A stretch of 5,520 nucleotides of DNA from Deltaproteobacteria bacterium (lineage in GTDB: Bacteria > Desulfobacterota > Desulfobulbia > Desulfobulbales > BM004): positions 1,367,188 through 1,372,707 of the forward strand of contig CP070776.1 in assembly GCA_020346205.1 (NCBI GenBank), read 5' to 3'. Within the stretch, counting starts at the first letter, position 1; each line of letters opens with the position of its first letter. This document shows positions 1 to 5,520 of the stretch, piece by piece. Under the pieces are notes generated by a model that was not told the origin of the DNA, ran no database searches, and saw nothing but the letters and a program-made list of their open reading frames with translations. The position numbers were made by a program, and so were the translations under genes.

Positions 1-292
1 TGAAAGACTGGGAATAACGGAGAATGACGGGTTCCGCAATATTCGGAAAATTTCCACTTTCACCAAACCAACCCTCATTATCCACGGGCAGTATGATGAA
101 ATTATCCCGGTCAACTCTGCGGCCATTCTCCAGGCCCAGTCAACCGCAAGATCCAAAGAACTTCAGATCGTTCCCGGTGCTTCACATAACACCATCATTG
201 CCCAGGCCGGAGAAACCTATTTCTCGGTTATGAAAAGGTTCTGCGACAAGATAAGCGGTATCAGGGCAAAAAGAAGAAAAAAATTCAATTAA
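1..292 (+). CDS. Alpha/beta hydrolase, C-terminal part (5' end outside window)
   Basis: Partial gene: the open frame enters from the left edge (first full codon at 2) and gives 96 residues before TAA at 290-292. Counting from that codon, the segment LIIHGQYDEIIPV (25-37) is the strand-7 region typical of alpha/beta hydrolases, with D32 in the place of the catalytic acid. The segment IVPGASHN (56-63) carries H62 in the place of the catalytic histidine. The Ser nucleophile elbow (GxSxG) and the N-terminal half lie upstream, so the substrate cannot be told; esterase, lipase-like or peptidase-like activity are all possible. The protein ends in a strongly basic tail (about residues 88-94, mostly Lys and Arg), which is not part of the catalytic fold. 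No membrane segment is visible in this part, which fits a cytoplasmic enzyme. It ends 8 bp before the sirtuin gene, so the two are probably co-transcribed. Family assignment is fairly firm; specific function is unknown. Confidence 0.8.
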   Translation, partial: ERLGITENDGFRNIRKISTFTKPTLIIHGQYDEIIPVNSAAILQAQSTARSKELQIVPGASHNTIIAQAGETYFSVMKRFCDKISGIRAKRRKKFN

Positions 293-300
293 CCAACAAC

Positions 301-1032
301 ATGGCAAAAGACCTATACGATACAGCCATTAGCCTTTTACAGAACTCCCGTACCGGCTTGGCACTCACCGGAGCAGGTGTAAGTACTGAAAGCGGCATAC
401 CCGATTTCCACGGAAAGGACGGCCTCTGGTCCCGTTATGACCCGATTGAATACGGAACGCTTGGTGCATTTACAGCTGATCCTGAAAAGGTCTGGGGAAT
501 GCTTTCCAAACTTCTGGATGTTGTTGATGCCAAACCGAATAAAGGTCACATAGCCCTTGCCACACTTGAACAGCAAGGCCTGCTGTCAGGAGTTATCACA
601 CAGAATATTGACAGACTGCATCAAAAGGGAGGCAGTAAAAACGTGCTCGAATTTCATGGAGCGCTTAACACTTTTTCCTGTCTTTCTTGCGGTGACAGCT
701 ATGACCTTACCTTTGTAAAAGAACATCCTTTACCGCCGCATTGTTCATCCTGTGCAGCCATACTCAAGCCGGACATAGTTTTCTATGATGAACGCATCCC
801 TGACATGGTCCTTTCCCGAACCGAGCAGCTGCTCGCTTCTGCTGATCTGCTGCTCGTAGCAGGCACTTCATGCCAGGTACAACCGGCAGCACGCATACCT
901 TACGTTATGTATAACAAGGGTGGTAAGATCATTGAGATCAACAAGGAACCAGCCTTAAAGGACATAGCAACAGTCATCCTGGAAGGAAATTTTTCCACCA
1001 TAATGGAAAAGCTGATAGAACGATTGGCGTAG
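301..1032 (+). CDS. Sir2-family NAD-dependent protein deacylase (sirtuin)
   Basis: Complete 243-residue single-domain sirtuin, the usual bacterial length. Sirtuins remove acyl groups from lysines, using NAD+ and giving nicotinamide and O-acyl-ADP-ribose; it should act in the cytoplasm. Visible motifs in order: NAD-binding GAGVSTESGIPDF (24-36), TQNIDRLH (100-107), catalytic H119 in EFHG, a four-Cys zinc site (C127, C130, C148, C151), KPDIVFYDE (156-164) and GTS (188-190) followed by IEINKEP (211-217). The Tyr-x-x-Arg pair that marks SIRT5/CobB-type desuccinylases is not seen; the matching stretch near 64-72 reads VWGMLSKLL, favouring deacetylase or another neutral deacylase activity. Odd points: the near-invariant Arg after GIPDF is His37, the residue after GTS is Cys191 where Leu is common, and the usual Gly-Gly after the last zinc Cys is Ala-Ala. 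The ATG at 301 is the only sensible start, but no clear Shine-Dalgarno precedes it. With the upstream stop 8 bp away, translational coupling is likely. Family is certain; substrate is not. Confidence 0.95.
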   Translation: MAKDLYDTAISLLQNSRTGLALTGAGVSTESGIPDFHGKDGLWSRYDPIEYGTLGAFTADPEKVWGMLSKLLDVVDAKPNKGHIALATLEQQGLLSGVITQNIDRLHQKGGSKNVLEFHGALNTFSCLSCGDSYDLTFVKEHPLPPHCSSCAAILKPDIVFYDERIPDMVLSRTEQLLASADLLLVAGTSCQVQPAARIPYVMYNKGGKIIEINKEPALKDIATVILEGNFSTIMEKLIERLA

Positions 1033-1088
1033 AACACACCAAGGATGTTCAAAAAAAGAAAAGTACCCGGGAAAACTAATCAAGTTTC

Positions 1089-1445
1089 TTAAGCGGAAAT
1101 CCCCTTATCACTCAAAATCACTATGCGGTCAATGTCTTTAAGAAAACTCTTTTTGACTGTCTGAGGGAGAGGAGAGAGAAACTGGACGCCCATACCCGGT
1201 TTCTGGTAACTGCTATTTTCCCTGTTCCAGACAACGAGAGCAGAAACCTCCACTTCATGATTACCCTCAGCAGGAAAAATAAGATTAACATGGGTACCCA
1301 CCGGGGCTGGAGAGTTTGTATTGATGAACATTCCATCCATGGAAATATCCTTGCTGCAGGAAATCATATAATCTCCTGCATGGACAAAATCCACTCTGAA
1401 GTCTACAGGAAAACGCTGGATAATCCGTCTGTCACTTGTTGCCAT
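1089..1445 (-). CDS. Single-domain PilZ protein (putative c-di-GMP receptor)
   Basis: Encodes 118 residues that are almost entirely one PilZ domain, a cytoplasmic beta-barrel that binds cyclic di-GMP. Both binding motifs are present: RxxxR as R7-IIQ-R11 near the N-terminus, and D/NxSxxG as D33-ISMD-G38, followed by MFINT. Further family landmarks are PAPVGTHVNLIFP (46-58), a VVW strand (71-73) and PGMGVQF (83-89). The form resembles the short stand-alone PilZ proteins abundant in deltaproteobacteria. With no output domain it most likely acts as an adaptor on a partner controlling motility, surface attachment or polysaccharide synthesis; the neighbours do not show which. The start at 1445 is supported by a GGTGAG ribosome site 5 nt upstream and by the need to keep the N-terminal RxxxR. 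It is convergent with the sirtuin gene (56-bp gap) and divergent from the Mut7-C gene. Ligand binding is inferred from intact motifs. Confidence 0.9.
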   Translation of the reverse strand: MATSDRRIIQRFPVDFRVDFVHAGDYMISCSKDISMDGMFINTNSPAPVGTHVNLIFPAEGNHEVEVSALVVWNRENSSYQKPGMGVQFLSPLPQTVKKSFLKDIDRIVILSDKGISA

Positions 1446-1450
1446 GCTTT

Positions 1451-1456
1451 CTCACC
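1451..1456 (-). promoter_or_regulatory. Ribosome binding site of the PilZ gene
   Basis: On the minus strand GGTGAG lies 5 nt before the ATG at 1445. It matches 5 of 6 bases of GGAGAG/GGTGAT-type Shine-Dalgarno sites with good spacing, and it decides the PilZ start. It is the clearest ribosome site in the window. Confidence 0.6.
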
Positions 1457-1500
1457 AAATGTCAAAGTCTTTTACAACTTGAAAAATCACTTGGTACAAT

Positions 1501-1509
1501 TGTTAAAAT
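1501..1509 (+). promoter_or_regulatory. Candidate extended -10 promoter element for the Mut7-C gene
   Basis: The plus strand has TG-T-TAAAAT, an extended -10 (TGn) with a hexamer matching TATAAT at 5 of 6 bases. It sits in the AT-rich divergent region about 110 bp before the Mut7-C start. A TTGAAA at 1479-1484 could be a -35, but the 19-bp spacing is long, so the element would depend mainly on the TGn extension. The 8-bp palindrome ACAATTGT (1496-1503) overlaps it and could be chance or an operator half. No comparably good promoter was found for the PilZ gene on the other strand. In AT-rich DNA such matches arise by chance, so support is modest. Confidence 0.3.
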
Positions 1510-1621
1510 TTCTTCAATCTTGAACAAGTTTATTAATATTTATTTCTAAATTGGGTAAGTAACTATTAAGTTTTTGAGAGAATAGCAAGCAGTTTATCAG
1601 GAATTTTTCTTATTTTTGGAT

Positions 1622-2392
1622 ATGACAGCCGTTACTTTCATTTTTCATAATTATTTCAGGCAAATGCTTAAAAAAGGATATGGGGATGAGCCATCCTTTT
1701 TGCATAATTTTGACCGGAAAGCATCAGTTAAGGATGTCATTGAATCATTTGGCATACCACATCCTGTTATCGGCAAGTTAACCGTAAACGGATCGGATAC
1801 CGGATTCGATTATATCCTGTGCGATAACGATATTGTTGAAGCAAGCCCCTTAACTCCTCCCGTAAACCCCTTTGTACCGTCTATCCTAAGGCCTGAAGTT
1901 CTGGAGAGGATCGCTTTTGTGGTTGATGTCAATGTCGGTAAGCTGGCACTGCATTTAAGAACGCTTGGCTTTGATGCCCTGTATGGAAACGATACTAGGG
2001 ATGTGGAACTGGCGGAAATAGCCCGTTCCCAAAAACGCATTCTCCTGACCCGGGATACCTCTTTACTGAAAAGAAAAATTGTCATGCATGGATATTTACT
2101 CAGGACACATAACTCAACAAACCAGCTCATAGAAGTTATGCGCCTCTATGATCTTAGCAGTAAGGTAAAACCCTTAAGCAGATGTATTCCATGTAACGGA
2201 CTTTTGGTGCCCGTAAGCAAGGAATCTGTTCTGGAGCGATTGGAGCCGCTGACCAAGAAATATTACGAAGCGTTTCACATTTGTGAGCAGTGCGACAGGA
2301 TTTACTGGCCCGGTTCTCACCAGGAAAGGATTGTTGCTTTTGTTAGAAAAGTTCTTGAAGCTGTAAATCAGAAAGATACTCAAGGGAATTGA
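1622..2392 (+). CDS. Ub-Mut7-C protein: ubiquitin-like domain, Mut7-C PIN-fold putative RNase domain and zinc ribbon
   Basis: 256 residues from ATG 1622, a typical length for this family. Domains: an N-terminal ThiS/MoaD-like ubiquitin fold (about 1-78), a Pro-rich linker (78-92), then Mut7-C (about 97-180), a PIN-like nuclease fold with candidate acidic metal ligands D102 in FVVDVNVGKLA, D124, D127 and E129 in NDTRDVE, and D145 in LLTRD. A C-terminal zinc ribbon follows, with C188-x2-C191 and C221-x2-C224, then YWPGSH (228-233) and a basic helix. The family takes its name from the C-terminal domain of the nematode exonuclease MUT-7; in bacteria its role is essentially unknown, and RNA cleavage or binding is inferred from the fold. 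The protein looks soluble and cytoplasmic. The start is uncertain: in-frame TTG at 1616 would add two residues and lies 12 nt after AGGAA (1599-1603), while ATG 1622 is 18 nt from it. An in-frame stop at 1583 rules out anything longer. Its end overlaps the convergent ABC gene by 13 bp. Confidence 0.88.
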   Translation: MTAVTFIFHNYFRQMLKKGYGDEPSFLHNFDRKASVKDVIESFGIPHPVIGKLTVNGSDTGFDYILCDNDIVEASPLTPPVNPFVPSILRPEVLERIAFVVDVNVGKLALHLRTLGFDALYGNDTRDVELAEIARSQKRILLTRDTSLLKRKIVMHGYLLRTHNSTNQLIEVMRLYDLSSKVKPLSRCIPCNGLLVPVSKESVLERLEPLTKKYYEAFHICEQCDRIYWPGSHQERIVAFVRKVLEAVNQKDTQGN

Positions 2393-4200
2393 GGGTTTTC
2401 TCGGTGGTTCCATTCTATATATTGCAGATTCTGCAGCCGGTGATAGAAACCCTTATCTGCCATAAGCTTATCATGGGTACCTTCTTCTACGATCTGACCG
2501 GAGTCCATGACAATAATTCTGTCAGCCCGTTGGATGGTTGAAAGCCGGTGGGCGATAATTATACTTGTTCTCTGCGACAGTGTAGCATCTATGGCCTTCT
2601 CAACCAAAATTTCAGTTTCAGAATCCACATTTGCCGTAGCCTCGTCCAATACAAGGATATCTGGATCCCGCGCCATAACCCTGGCCAAAGCCAGCAACTG
2701 TCTCTGCCCTGCAGAAAAATCCAAGTTACCCTCACCGATCTTGGTATGTATCCCTTGGGGTAAGCGGTCAATAAGATCTCCCAGTTGGGCCAGTTCCACT
2801 ATATTTGCCAGTTTCTGTTCTTCAAATTTTGAGTCAAGAAGAATATTTTCCTTGATGGTACCGGGTACCAGATAAATCTCCTGCATGACCAGTCCCACTG
2901 TATTACGCAGCCACTCCGGGTTAAGATCTTTTAAATCATAACCGTCAAGCAGGATCCTGCCCTTATCCGGATCATACATCCTCTCCAGAAGGTTTACGAG
3001 GGTGGATTTTCCTGAACCAGTAGCACCAACAATTGCGACGGTCTCACCCGGATCCACTTTAAGGGACAGGTTGTGAATAACTGGCATGTCCGGATTATAT
3101 CCAAAGGTAACTTTTCTGAATTCTAGATTACCCTTAACGTCTTGGGGCTTAAGCGGCTCTGGCAAGATGTTAAGACTGCTCCTGGTATCCAGAAGTTGAA
3201 ATATCCTTTCAGCTGACGCCATGGCAGATTGCACTATGGAATATTTCTGTGAAAGTTCTCGGAGCGGTTGGAAGAAAAGGCGCATATATGATATGAAAGC
3301 CACCAGAATACCAATGGTCATTTCTCCCTTAAGAATTAAAACACCGCCATACCAGATAATGATTCCAGTTGCAGTTGTTGCCAGAATATCGAGCAAGGGC
3401 ATGAAAACGCCGAATATTTTAATCTGGTGCAGGGTGGATTGAAAATAGGACTGGTTCAGGCCCATAAAATTTTGCTCCGTATCCTTTTCTCGCTGAAAAA
3501 GCTGAATAAGACTGATCCCTGAAACAGCCTCCTGCAGGTAAGCGTTTATTTTAGCCAGGTTCGTCCTGATCTCCCGGAAAACATTACGCGCCATCTTACT
3601 GAACCAGAGAGTGGATATAATAATCACAGGCAGCAGCAGGCTCATTATCATGGCAAGGCGCCAGTTCAGCCAATAGAGTAGAACCAGAATACCTAAGATT
3701 CTTATAGCATCGTTGAAAATTGTTACGATGACCGAAGTGAACATCTCATGCATGTTCTGGACATCGTTCGTTAGGCGTGTGACTAATTTGCCGCTGGGAT
3801 TTTCATTGAAGAATGCCAGGTCAAGCTCCAACATATGTTTGTAGATATGCTGCCGCAGCCTGTGCATGATATTTTGTCCGGTCCATTCCAGGACAGTGAC
3901 CTGGAAATAATTTGCTATAAAGCCTACAATGACAGCAACACCAAAGATCATTGCCAATACAGTCAATCCCGAAAGACGTTCAGAGACCGGGATATCAATA
4001 TTGATGATAAAGTTATCCACACCCAGCCTGACCAGGTAGGGCAGCAGAAGACTTGAGCCAATCACTGCAAAGGAAAGTAAAACAGCCAGGCCCACTCCCT
4101 GCCAGTAATGCATGGTATATCCCAGGATTCGCCGCCAAAGGTTAATGTCAGCGACTTCTCCCAGTTTGTCTTCCTCAAAATATCCGTAACCGTATTGCAT
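2380..4200 (-). CDS. ABC exporter subunit, catalytic-Glu half of a heterodimer (MdlB/BmrD-like)
   Basis: Complete 606-residue half-transporter: a six-helix exporter domain followed by a nucleotide-binding domain, in the inner membrane. Hydrophobic helices lie near 36-57, 78-100, 157-176, 181-200, 264-290 and 294-310. The ATPase domain (about 358-595) has A-loop Y368, Walker A GATGSGKST (392-400), Q-loop Q440, signature FSAGQ (495-499), Walker B ILVLDE (515-520) with catalytic E520, D-loop ANVD and switch H551. The signature departs from LSGGQ, as in the Glu-bearing member of heterodimeric exporters. It should use ATP to move a hydrophobic substrate (drug, lipid or peptide) out of the cytoplasm; the substrate cannot be told from sequence. 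ATG 4200 is the longest start, as in-frame stops lie just upstream, but no clear ribosome site is seen. It follows the other subunit by 58 bp with no terminator or promoter seen between, so one operon is likely. The charged N-terminus (about 1-25) is a soluble extension. Confidence 0.95.
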   Translation of the reverse strand: MQYGYGYFEEDKLGEVADINLWRRILGYTMHYWQGVGLAVLLSFAVIGSSLLLPYLVRLGVDNFIINIDIPVSERLSGLTVLAMIFGVAVIVGFIANYFQVTVLEWTGQNIMHRLRQHIYKHMLELDLAFFNENPSGKLVTRLTNDVQNMHEMFTSVIVTIFNDAIRILGILVLLYWLNWRLAMIMSLLLPVIIISTLWFSKMARNVFREIRTNLAKINAYLQEAVSGISLIQLFQREKDTEQNFMGLNQSYFQSTLHQIKIFGVFMPLLDILATTATGIIIWYGGVLILKGEMTIGILVAFISYMRLFFQPLRELSQKYSIVQSAMASAERIFQLLDTRSSLNILPEPLKPQDVKGNLEFRKVTFGYNPDMPVIHNLSLKVDPGETVAIVGATGSGKSTLVNLLERMYDPDKGRILLDGYDLKDLNPEWLRNTVGLVMQEIYLVPGTIKENILLDSKFEEQKLANIVELAQLGDLIDRLPQGIHTKIGEGNLDFSAGQRQLLALARVMARDPDILVLDEATANVDSETEILVEKAIDATLSQRTSIIIAHRLSTIQRADRIIVMDSGQIVEEGTHDKLMADKGFYHRLQNLQYIEWNHRENPQFP

Positions 4201-4258
4201 ATTTTATTAAAGTTCTGAGGTTTCCAGGTGTCATGGGGTCAAATAAAAACCCTTTGTC

Positions 4259-5520
4259 CTATCTTTTCATTTTGCTTGTCTGGTATTCATAAATCGAGGA
4301 ATAGAATCTGTTATTCTGCAAAAGGTATTCATGATCACCTTGTGCAACAACTTTCCCCCTGTCCATTACTATAAGTTGGTCTGCCTGGGCCAAAGGTGCC
4401 AAACGATGCGAAACAACTATACAGATCCTTTCCCGTATAAATGGCCTCATGGTACCAATTATTTCATGCTCGGTCTCAATATCCACTGCTGACAGCCCAT
4501 CATCTATTATTAGGATCTGCCTGTCGGATAACAATGCCCGCGCAAGTGCAATTCGCTGCCTTTGCCCCCCGGAAAGCTTTACACCCTTTTCCCCTATCCT
4601 GGTATCATAGCCTTTTGCCAGGCCAGAAATCTCGGCATGAATTGCTGCAGCTCTGGCTACCTCCTCTATTTCCTCCTGGCCGGCCCCTGGTTTACCCATG
4701 GTAATATTGGCCCGCACAGTATCTGAAAAAACTGTTACATCCTGGGGAACGAGCGCTATTTTTTTGCGTACACCGGCAAGATCAAGTTTGTTTATATCAA
4801 TATCGTTCCAAAAAAGAGTATTAATTTCTACAGGATAGAGCCTGGCTAAAAGATGGGTCAGGGTTGTTTTACCTGACCCTGTCTTACCCACAATTCCAAG
4901 AATCCCCTGCTCAATTTCAAGGGATACATTCTGCAGAATTGCATCATTCTGGTTAGGGTAAGAAAAAGTTAGATCTTTAACGGTAATGGAGTCCATTTTT
5001 TCAGGAACAGGTACCGGCTTGGATGGTGCAATTATAACCGGCCGCTCATCCAGGACATTCTGAATACGCTGCAGGGATGTTACACCACGCTGGAAAAGAT
5101 TTGTCACCCAACCCAATGCCATCATGGGCCATGTCAACATGAAGAGATAGGATGTAAAAGCTACAAAATCACCAATGGTGATACTGCCTTGAATAGTCAA
5201 ACGGCCACCAAATAACAGGACCAGTAGCATACTGGTATTTGCTATGAACCCTGAAACAGGAAAAAGGGTTCCCTGAACCTTGGCAAGGCGAAGGTTGTCC
5301 TGCACATATTCCCGTCCCATACCATCAAATCTTTTTGTCTGATTTTTTTCCAGAGTGTAAGCCTTGATCATGCGTATGGAGTTAATGGATGTCCTGGCAT
5401 ACTCAGTAAGCCTTGAAAACTGCTCCTGGACCTTTTTAAAATAACGGTGCAGACGGCCCGAGAGAATACGGGTAAGCAGTGCAAGTATTGGCATGGGCCC
5501 AATTACTATCAGGGTCAAAC
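4259..5520 (-). CDS. ABC exporter subunit, degenerate-site half of a heterodimer (MdlA/BmrC-like), 5' end outside window
   Basis: Partial: the frame runs off the right edge, so its N-terminal part, roughly 160-170 residues with the first membrane helices, is missing. 419 residues are visible, numbered from the codon at 5518; that TTG is an internal Leu and not the start. Visible are a membrane helix (about 1-19), a long cytoplasmic stretch with RMIKAY (49-54), helices near 86-106 and 114-139, then the ATPase domain (about 178-410). It has A-loop Y187, Walker A GKTGSGKTT (211-219), Q-loop Q259, canonical LSGGQ (315-319), D-loop SAVD (343-346) and switch H371. Walker B reads ILIIDD (335-340), with D340 where the catalytic Glu normally sits. 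This Asp and intact signature define the non-catalytic partner in MdlA, BmrC and TM287-type exporters. It is first in the operon and pairs with the downstream subunit, the same gene order as mdlA-mdlB and bmrC-bmrD. Confidence 0.93.
   Translation of the reverse strand, partial: LTLIVIGPMPILALLTRILSGRLHRYFKKVQEQFSRLTEYARTSINSIRMIKAYTLEKNQTKRFDGMGREYVQDNLRLAKVQGTLFPVSGFIANTSMLLVLLFGGRLTIQGSITIGDFVAFTSYLFMLTWPMMALGWVTNLFQRGVTSLQRIQNVLDERPVIIAPSKPVPVPEKMDSITVKDLTFSYPNQNDAILQNVSLEIEQGILGIVGKTGSGKTTLTHLLARLYPVEINTLFWNDIDINKLDLAGVRKKIALVPQDVTVFSDTVRANITMGKPGAGQEEIEEVARAAAIHAEISGLAKGYDTRIGEKGVKLSGGQRQRIALARALLSDRQILIIDDGLSAVDIETEHEIIGTMRPFIRERICIVVSHRLAPLAQADQLIVMDRGKVVAQGDHEYLLQNNRFYSSIYEYQTSKMKR

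Noticed and set aside
24..233. 69-codon open frame on the plus strand at the left edge
   Set aside because: It lies in another frame over the hydrolase end, whose frame shows clear catalytic Asp and His motifs. Its translation is a low-complexity Ser/Pro-rich shadow.
1031..1090. Possible terminators between sirtuin and PilZ genes (GAACA/TGTTC at 1032-1050 and AAACT/AGTTT at 1073-1087)
   Set aside because: Both stems are only 5 bp and AT-rich. The first is followed by A-runs on the plus strand and so has no U-tract; the second has only a short T run. Neither is convincing.
1257..1523. 88-codon plus-strand open frame over the PilZ gene and intergenic region
   Set aside because: It is antisense to a well-supported PilZ domain, shows no recognisable domain and has no ribosome site.
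4201..4258. Possible hairpin or separate promoter between the two ABC subunit genes
   Set aside because: The GGG/CCC pairing around an AT-rich loop is only 3-4 bp and no -35/-10 pair was found; read-through in one operon is simpler.
4441..4704. 87-codon plus-strand open frame inside the ABC gene
   Set aside because: It is antisense to the ATPase signature and Walker B region, which has strong family conservation; the peptide has no recognisable features.
5516..5518. TTG at 5518 as the start of the first ABC subunit
   Set aside because: It lies inside the transmembrane domain; the full exporter fold needs several more helices upstream, so the gene is cut by the window edge.
1..5520. Defence island, mobile element, CRISPR array or RNA gene
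   Set aside because: No repeat array, transposase, integrase, terminal inverted repeats or tRNA-like segment was seen. A sirtuin alone is not a defence marker: the SIR2 domains of defence systems are usually fused or paired with Argonaute, helicase or STAND partners, which are absent here.

Overview
The window is an ordinary stretch of bacterial chromosome: compact, intron-free, with six genes and short gaps. Three co-occurring proteins (a single-domain PilZ protein, a Ub-Mut7-C/zinc-ribbon protein and a paired ABC exporter) are common in environmental Gram-negative anaerobes. My weak guess is a deltaproteobacterium (Desulfobacterota-like); no marker gene in the window settles this.

Layout. 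Positions 1-292 (+) hold the C-terminal end of an alpha/beta hydrolase, with the catalytic Asp and His visible. Eight bases later (301-1032, +) comes a complete Sir2-family NAD-dependent protein deacylase, probably co-transcribed with it. A 56-bp gap separates this from a convergent gene, a stand-alone PilZ c-di-GMP-binding protein (1089-1445, -). An AT-rich divergent intergenic region (1446-1621) must hold the start signals for the PilZ gene and for the gene on its right. That gene (1622-2392, +) encodes a Ub-Mut7-C protein: ubiquitin-like domain, PIN-fold Mut7-C putative RNase domain and a C-terminal zinc ribbon. Its 3' end overlaps by 13 bp the 3' end of a convergent ABC exporter operon. 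That operon is read right to left: a first subunit truncated by the window edge (4259-5520, -) and a second, complete subunit (2380-4200, -).

How the genes work together. The two ABC subunits form a textbook heterodimeric type IV exporter of the MdlAB/BmrCD/TM287-288 kind. One subunit has Asp in place of the catalytic Glu and an intact LSGGQ signature. The other has the catalytic Glu but an altered signature, FSAGQ. The dimer should therefore have one working and one degenerate ATP site. The hydrolase and sirtuin look like an operon with an unknown joint role. No functional link among the PilZ, Mut7-C and exporter genes can be shown from the sequence.

No RNA gene, mobile element, CRISPR array or long repeat was seen, and no stretch over 300 bp lacks a gene. 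I found no convincing new system. The points most worth checking are the sirtuin's replaced motif Arg, the uncharacterised Ub-Mut7-C protein and the overlapping convergent gene ends.
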